DNA from: Eubacteriales bacterium
GTDB lineage: Bacteria; Bacillota; Clostridia; Lachnospirales; Lachnospiraceae
Reading direction: 5' to 3'
Length of the DNA: 64,000 bases
Assembly: GCA_030524585.1 (NCBI GenBank)
Contig: JAUNGJ010000005.1
Span: 1 to 64,000 of the forward strand
The position numbers and the translations under genes were made by a program. Position 1 is the first letter of the stretch, and each line of letters begins with the position of its first letter. The notes beneath the pieces are model-generated. The model did no database searches. It saw only the letters and a program-made list of their open reading frames with translations, and was not told the DNA's origin. Positions 60,807-64,000 of the stretch are shown here, one piece after another.

Positions 60807-61976
60807 TTACACCTCAAAATAATCGATCTGCTCCATAACCACGCCATGTCTGAGATATTCTCTCGGAATCCGCATTCCAAGATCACAGACAAATTCATAG
60901 TTAAAACGACCAGACAGCTCACTTAAGGTCTCTACCGGAAGGAATTCGTCTCCCTCCCGTCCTATAAGTACTATTTTATCACCATATGCCACATTGTCAA
61001 TTTCTGTTACATCTACCATCATCTGATCCATACAGACTCTTCCAAGAATCGGAGCTCTCTGCCCGTGAATCAGTACATATCCCCTGTTGGAGAGGCTTCT
61101 CGGATAACCGTCTCCATAGCCTACCGGAACCGTCGCGATCTTTGTTGCCCGGTCTGTTACGTAAGTCCCTCCATAGCTAACCGGCGTCCCTGCATCCACC
61201 CACTTCACATGAGCCACATGGCTGATCAGCTCCAGCGCAGGCCTCAATGGAACCCTCGCCTTCTCCACCTCGTCCGATGGATACAGACCATAAAGAGCGA
61301 TTCCTGCTCTTACAAGGTCCAGATTCGCTTCTCTCACATCAATAATTCCCGCACTGTTGGAACAGTGACAGTATGCAAACTCTATCCCTCTCTCTGCAAG
61401 GGCATCTCTCATCCACAGATAGCGCTCAAGCTGCTGATCGGTAAATGCTTTATCCCTTTCATCTGATTTGGAAAAATGAGTAAATAGACCTTCCAGCTCC
61501 AGCCCTGGCATCGCTGCAATTCTTGAAATACACGCCACACTTTCTTCACTGGTCAGAAATCCAATCCGCGACATTCCCGTATCAAGCTTCAGATGGATAT
61601 ATGCCTTTTTCCCCATCTTAACTGCAAGCTCTGAGGTCTCCCTTGCCATTTCCTCTGTATAACAGGCCATGCGGATTTCATTCTGAATCATTCCCTCTCT
61701 CTGTTCTGGAAAAATCGCCCCCAGTACCAGAACCGGCTTTGTAATTCCTGCTCTTCGGATCAGTAATGCTTCTTCCAGTGAAGCCGTCGCAAATCCCCAG
61801 ACATATTCCTTTTCTTCCAGTAGTTTTGCAATCGGTCCTGAACCGTGTCCATATCCGTCGCATTTGATCACCGCAATCATCTGCGCAGAATCATCAATGT
61901 TCTCACGCATCTTCTGCATATTATATTCTATGGCGTCCAGATCAATTCTGGCACACACCCGTGTATACTGTTTCAT
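60807..61976 (-). CDS. alr: Alanine racemase
   Basis: PLP enzyme interconverting L- and D-alanine for wall synthesis (389 residues). PLP Lys lies in MIAVIKCDGYGHG; catalytic Tyr in PVSYGGTYVTD. Start ATG 61976 (MKQYTRVCARIDLDAIEYN) is the family N-terminus, with ggaagg upstream, and lies one base after the nnr stop; the frame upstream of it is a shadow in nnr. Order nnr-alr-mazF. Confidence 0.97.
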   Translation of the reverse strand: MKQYTRVCARIDLDAIEYNMQKMRENIDDSAQMIAVIKCDGYGHGSGPIAKLLEEKEYVWGFATASLEEALLIRRAGITKPVLVLGAIFPEQREGMIQNEIRMACYTEEMARETSELAVKMGKKAYIHLKLDTGMSRIGFLTSEESVACISRIAAMPGLELEGLFTHFSKSDERDKAFTDQQLERYLWMRDALAERGIEFAYCHCSNSAGIIDVREANLDLVRAGIALYGLYPSDEVEKARVPLRPALELISHVAHVKWVDAGTPVSYGGTYVTDRATKIATVPVGYGDGYPRSLSNRGYVLIHGQRAPILGRVCMDQMMVDVTEIDNVAYGDKIVLIGREGDEFLPVETLSELSGRFNYEFVCDLGMRIPREYLRHGVVMEQIDYFEV

Positions 61977-61977
61977 T

Positions 61978-63489
61978 CTAATATTCAGTCCTTCCATTTT
62001 CGATTGTTCTGATTGCAGAAGCAATATGTCCTGCCAAATCCCTTGCAAGCACACTGTAACGCCCAAGTTCATCTCTCGCCGCATCGCCGGCAAGGCCGTG
62101 CAGATACACTCCCAGAACGGCTGCTTCATAGCCGTTTTTCCCCTGAGCGATCAGCGCCGCAATCACACCGGAAAGCACATCTCCGGAACCGGCTTTTGCC
62201 ATGGCTGCATTGCCGCTCCGATTCACATAGGTCGGCTTCCTGGTTCCACCCACAAAAGTTCTTGCATCCTTCTGTATCAGAGTTACCCCATACTGCTCTG
62301 TAAACCGGTTCATCACAGATATCCGGTTCTTTTTCAAATAATCCATTGGCTGGTTAGTTAGTCTTGACAGCTCCTTCATGTGGGGAGTCAGCACATAGTC
62401 TCCACCCTTTAACTGTTCCATCATGTTCCGGTCAGCCGCCAGAATATTTAATCCGTCAGCATCTATGATACAGGGAACTTTTACATGATTCAAGACGAAG
62501 TTTAAAATATTTTTGGAAAGCTCTGAGGTTCCAAGGCCCGGTCCAATACAGACTACATCTGCCCAGGAAAGTTTCTCCCGAAGCTCCCCGTCATTATAGT
62601 CTTCATAGGCCGTAATGATTGCTTCCGGAATCAGCTGCTGCAGAATCGCCCGGTTATCCTCCACCGTATAAATCTGCACAAGTCCAGCCCCTGTCAGATA
62701 GGCAGCGTAAGCACACAGATAAGCAGCTCCTGCCATTCCCTTACAGCCCGCTATTAAAAGAATTCTGCCAAAGCTTCCCTTATTCGAATCCTCTCTGCGC
62801 TCCGGAAGCATTTTCTTTGCATCTTCTATATCGATAGTATATGTGATCTTCCACTCTTTTGTAACGGCAGAACTGTCGATCCCGATATCTGCCGCCGTGA
62901 CCTCTCCTGCATATTCGCATCCCGGATAAACCATAAGGCCAAGCTTATACTCTTGAAAGGTCACCGTAGCATCTGCCCGAAACGCACATCCTAATACTTC
63001 TCCCGTAGAAGCTGAAACGCCGGATGGAATGTCCACAGCCAGCTTCCTTCCCGGAGATGCATTCATAAGCTCAAGCATTTCCAGATAACGGCCCGTAATC
63101 TCCCGGCTAAGACCCACTCCAAACAGTGCGTCGATCACCACGCTGTATTCCTGGCAGAAATAAACATCCCTGATAACGCCCCCTGCCTTCTCAAAGAGTT
63201 CCATCTGGCAGACAGTCTCCTCTGTACGGCTCTCCATACGTCCGGCAAAAACCATTGTCACATCAGCGCCCTTGGAAAGAAGTATTCTTCCAATTGCAAA
63301 TCCGTCTCCGCCATTATTGCCGGAGCCGCTGACAATGCAGACCCGGCTGGTATCCCAATCATTTTCTTCTATATAATCTACACAGGCCTGGGCCGCGCGC
63401 TCCATCAATACGCTGGAAGGAACACAAAGCTGTGTGATGGTGTAATGATCGGCAGCCTTCATCTGCTCTGCATTTAGTAAATAGTTCAT
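61978..63489 (-). CDS. nnr: Bifunctional NAD(P)H-hydrate repair enzyme
   Basis: A 503-residue fusion: N-terminal YjeF epimerase (residues 1-215; SGSGNNGGDGFAIGRIL) and C-terminal ADP-dependent dehydratase, a ribokinase-like domain (AGSGDVLSGVIAALIAQG). Repairs hydrated NADH and NADPH. Start ATG 63489 has gaaagga. It precedes alr directly. Rex, upstream, senses the same NADH/NAD ratio, though a terminator-like hairpin lies between them. Confidence 0.96.
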   Translation of the reverse strand: MNYLLNAEQMKAADHYTITQLCVPSSVLMERAAQACVDYIEENDWDTSRVCIVSGSGNNGGDGFAIGRILLSKGADVTMVFAGRMESRTEETVCQMELFEKAGGVIRDVYFCQEYSVVIDALFGVGLSREITGRYLEMLELMNASPGRKLAVDIPSGVSASTGEVLGCAFRADATVTFQEYKLGLMVYPGCEYAGEVTAADIGIDSSAVTKEWKITYTIDIEDAKKMLPERREDSNKGSFGRILLIAGCKGMAGAAYLCAYAAYLTGAGLVQIYTVEDNRAILQQLIPEAIITAYEDYNDGELREKLSWADVVCIGPGLGTSELSKNILNFVLNHVKVPCIIDADGLNILAADRNMMEQLKGGDYVLTPHMKELSRLTNQPMDYLKKNRISVMNRFTEQYGVTLIQKDARTFVGGTRKPTYVNRSGNAAMAKAGSGDVLSGVIAALIAQGKNGYEAAVLGVYLHGLAGDAARDELGRYSVLARDLAGHIASAIRTIENGRTEY

Positions 63490-63531
63490 GATAATTCCTT
63501 TCTCAAAAAAAGATTTCTGACATTAAAATAA

Positions 63532-63576
63532 TGACGTGTAAAGAAGCCTGTTCACACACACTGTCATTACACGTCA
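63532..63576 (-). terminator. Hairpin after rex
   Basis: TTACACGTCA (63567-63576) and TGACGTGTAA (63532-63541) form a perfect 10-bp stem with a 25-base loop; minus-strand TTATTTT follows. A partial barrier between rex and nnr; the T run is interrupted, so strength is uncertain. Confidence 0.5.
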
Positions 63577-63586
63577 CTTTCATCTC

Positions 63587-64000
63587 TTACTTATCCAGTT
63601 TATGCTCCTCATTATAACGGCTGATGTTATATGACAGCCGCATAAGACTCTCAATCAAATGAACATTCTCAACGATTACATTATCCGGAACATTCAAATC
63701 CACATGAGCAAAATTCCAAATTGCCTTGATTCCGGCATCCACCAGATCCTTAGCGACCTCAATTGCAACAGATTTAGGAATTGTAAGAACTGCAATTTCT
63801 ACATCATTTGCCCTGATAAAATCATTCAGTTCATCCATCATCCGAACCGGAACATTACGAATTGACATTCCCTTTAAAGTAGGATTCGCATCAAAAATTC
63901 CTTTTAAAACAAACCCTCGGTTCTCAAAGTTTGAATAATTTGCCAATGCCTGTCCCAAATTACCGGCGCCAATGATTACAAAATTGTGATCATTCTCCAG
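63587..64000 (-). CDS. rex: Redox-sensing repressor Rex, 5' end outside window
   Basis: The last 137 residues of Rex, a homodimeric repressor that leaves DNA when NADH is high. NFVIIGAGNLGQALANY is the Rossmann NAD motif, with IFDANPTLKGMSIRNVPV and the C-terminal swap helix ESLMRLSYNISRYNEEH. The N-terminal winged helix is off the window. A matching operator at 50281-50298 controls the alcohol dehydrogenase gene. Confidence 0.95.
   Translation of the reverse strand: MENDHNFVIIGAGNLGQALANYSNFENRGFVLKGIFDANPTLKGMSIRNVPVRMMDELNDFIRANDVEIAVLTIPKSVAIEVAKDLVDAGIKAIWNFAHVDLNVPDNVIVENVHLIESLMRLSYNISRYNEEHKLDK

Overview
The window comes from a low-to-mid GC, spore-forming Firmicute, most likely a gut-type Lachnospiraceae. 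The pointers are sporulation genes (yqfC, yqfD, a SpoVB/MurJ-like flippase, a BofC-like protein), the gene order radC-mreBCD-PBP2-minDE-rodA-mgsA, small families typical of this group (DUF378, DUF4250, DUF4321, DUF896, CmpB), an NfnAB-type transhydrogenase and one-carbon genes fhs and folD. The genus is inferred from gene content only. Almost every gene is on the minus strand; only three clear plus-strand genes were found (DUF378, DUF4474, metallophosphoesterase). No rRNA, tRNA, CRISPR array, insertion sequence or prophage was seen, and no gene-free gap exceeds about 210 bases.

Layout from low to high coordinate (transcription mostly runs the other way). 1-12.4 kb: envelope and division block, with a partial HlyD-like protein, a radical SAM protein, a D,D-carboxypeptidase lipoprotein, mgsA, rodA, minE, minD (no minC), a very large PBP2, mreD, mreC, mreB, radC and DUF4321. 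12.4-22.5 kb: two unrelated FAD enzymes, a PLP lyase-like protein and the miaA-mutL-mutS set. 22.6-25.6 kb: an XRE regulator with a membrane tail, a glutamate-semialdehyde dehydrogenase and a CmpB membrane protein. 25.7-32.8 kb: miaB with two tiny DUF genes, a BofC-like protein, the flippase, ybeY, phoH, yqfD, yqfC. 32.9-39.8 kb: flavodiiron protein, a BlaI/M56 sensor pair, a GH13 glucosidase and an esterase. 39.9-46.5 kb is the least understood part: a plus-strand DUF4474-phosphoesterase pair, then a DUF975 protein, two paralogous zinc-ribbon proteins and a terpene-synthase-fold enzyme in one operon, a glycerol dehydrogenase remnant, rlmH and an unknown membrane protein. 46.6-54.1 kb: redox and one-carbon metabolism (nfnB, nfnA, Rex-type operator and alcohol dehydrogenase, a zinc-ribbon/TPR protein, folD, fhs). 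54.2-64 kb: ftsK/spoIIIE, tepA, metY, yebC, a CBS protein, mazF without antitoxin, alr, nnr and the 3' part of rex.

The most interesting points are: the isoprenoid-synthase-fold operon, whose promoter shares a 19-base element (with a TCTGTACAGA palindrome over the -35) with the promoter of the unknown membrane protein 1.7 kb away; three places where a terminator-like hairpin runs straight into the next start codon (yqfC, tepA, CmpB); a Rex-type operator on the alcohol dehydrogenase promoter with rex in the same window; a BlaI-type regulator with two matching GTCTAT-N4-ATAGAC sites and a sensor lacking penicillin-binding motifs; a roughly 250-residue insertion in PBP2; and MinDE and MazF present without their usual partners next door.
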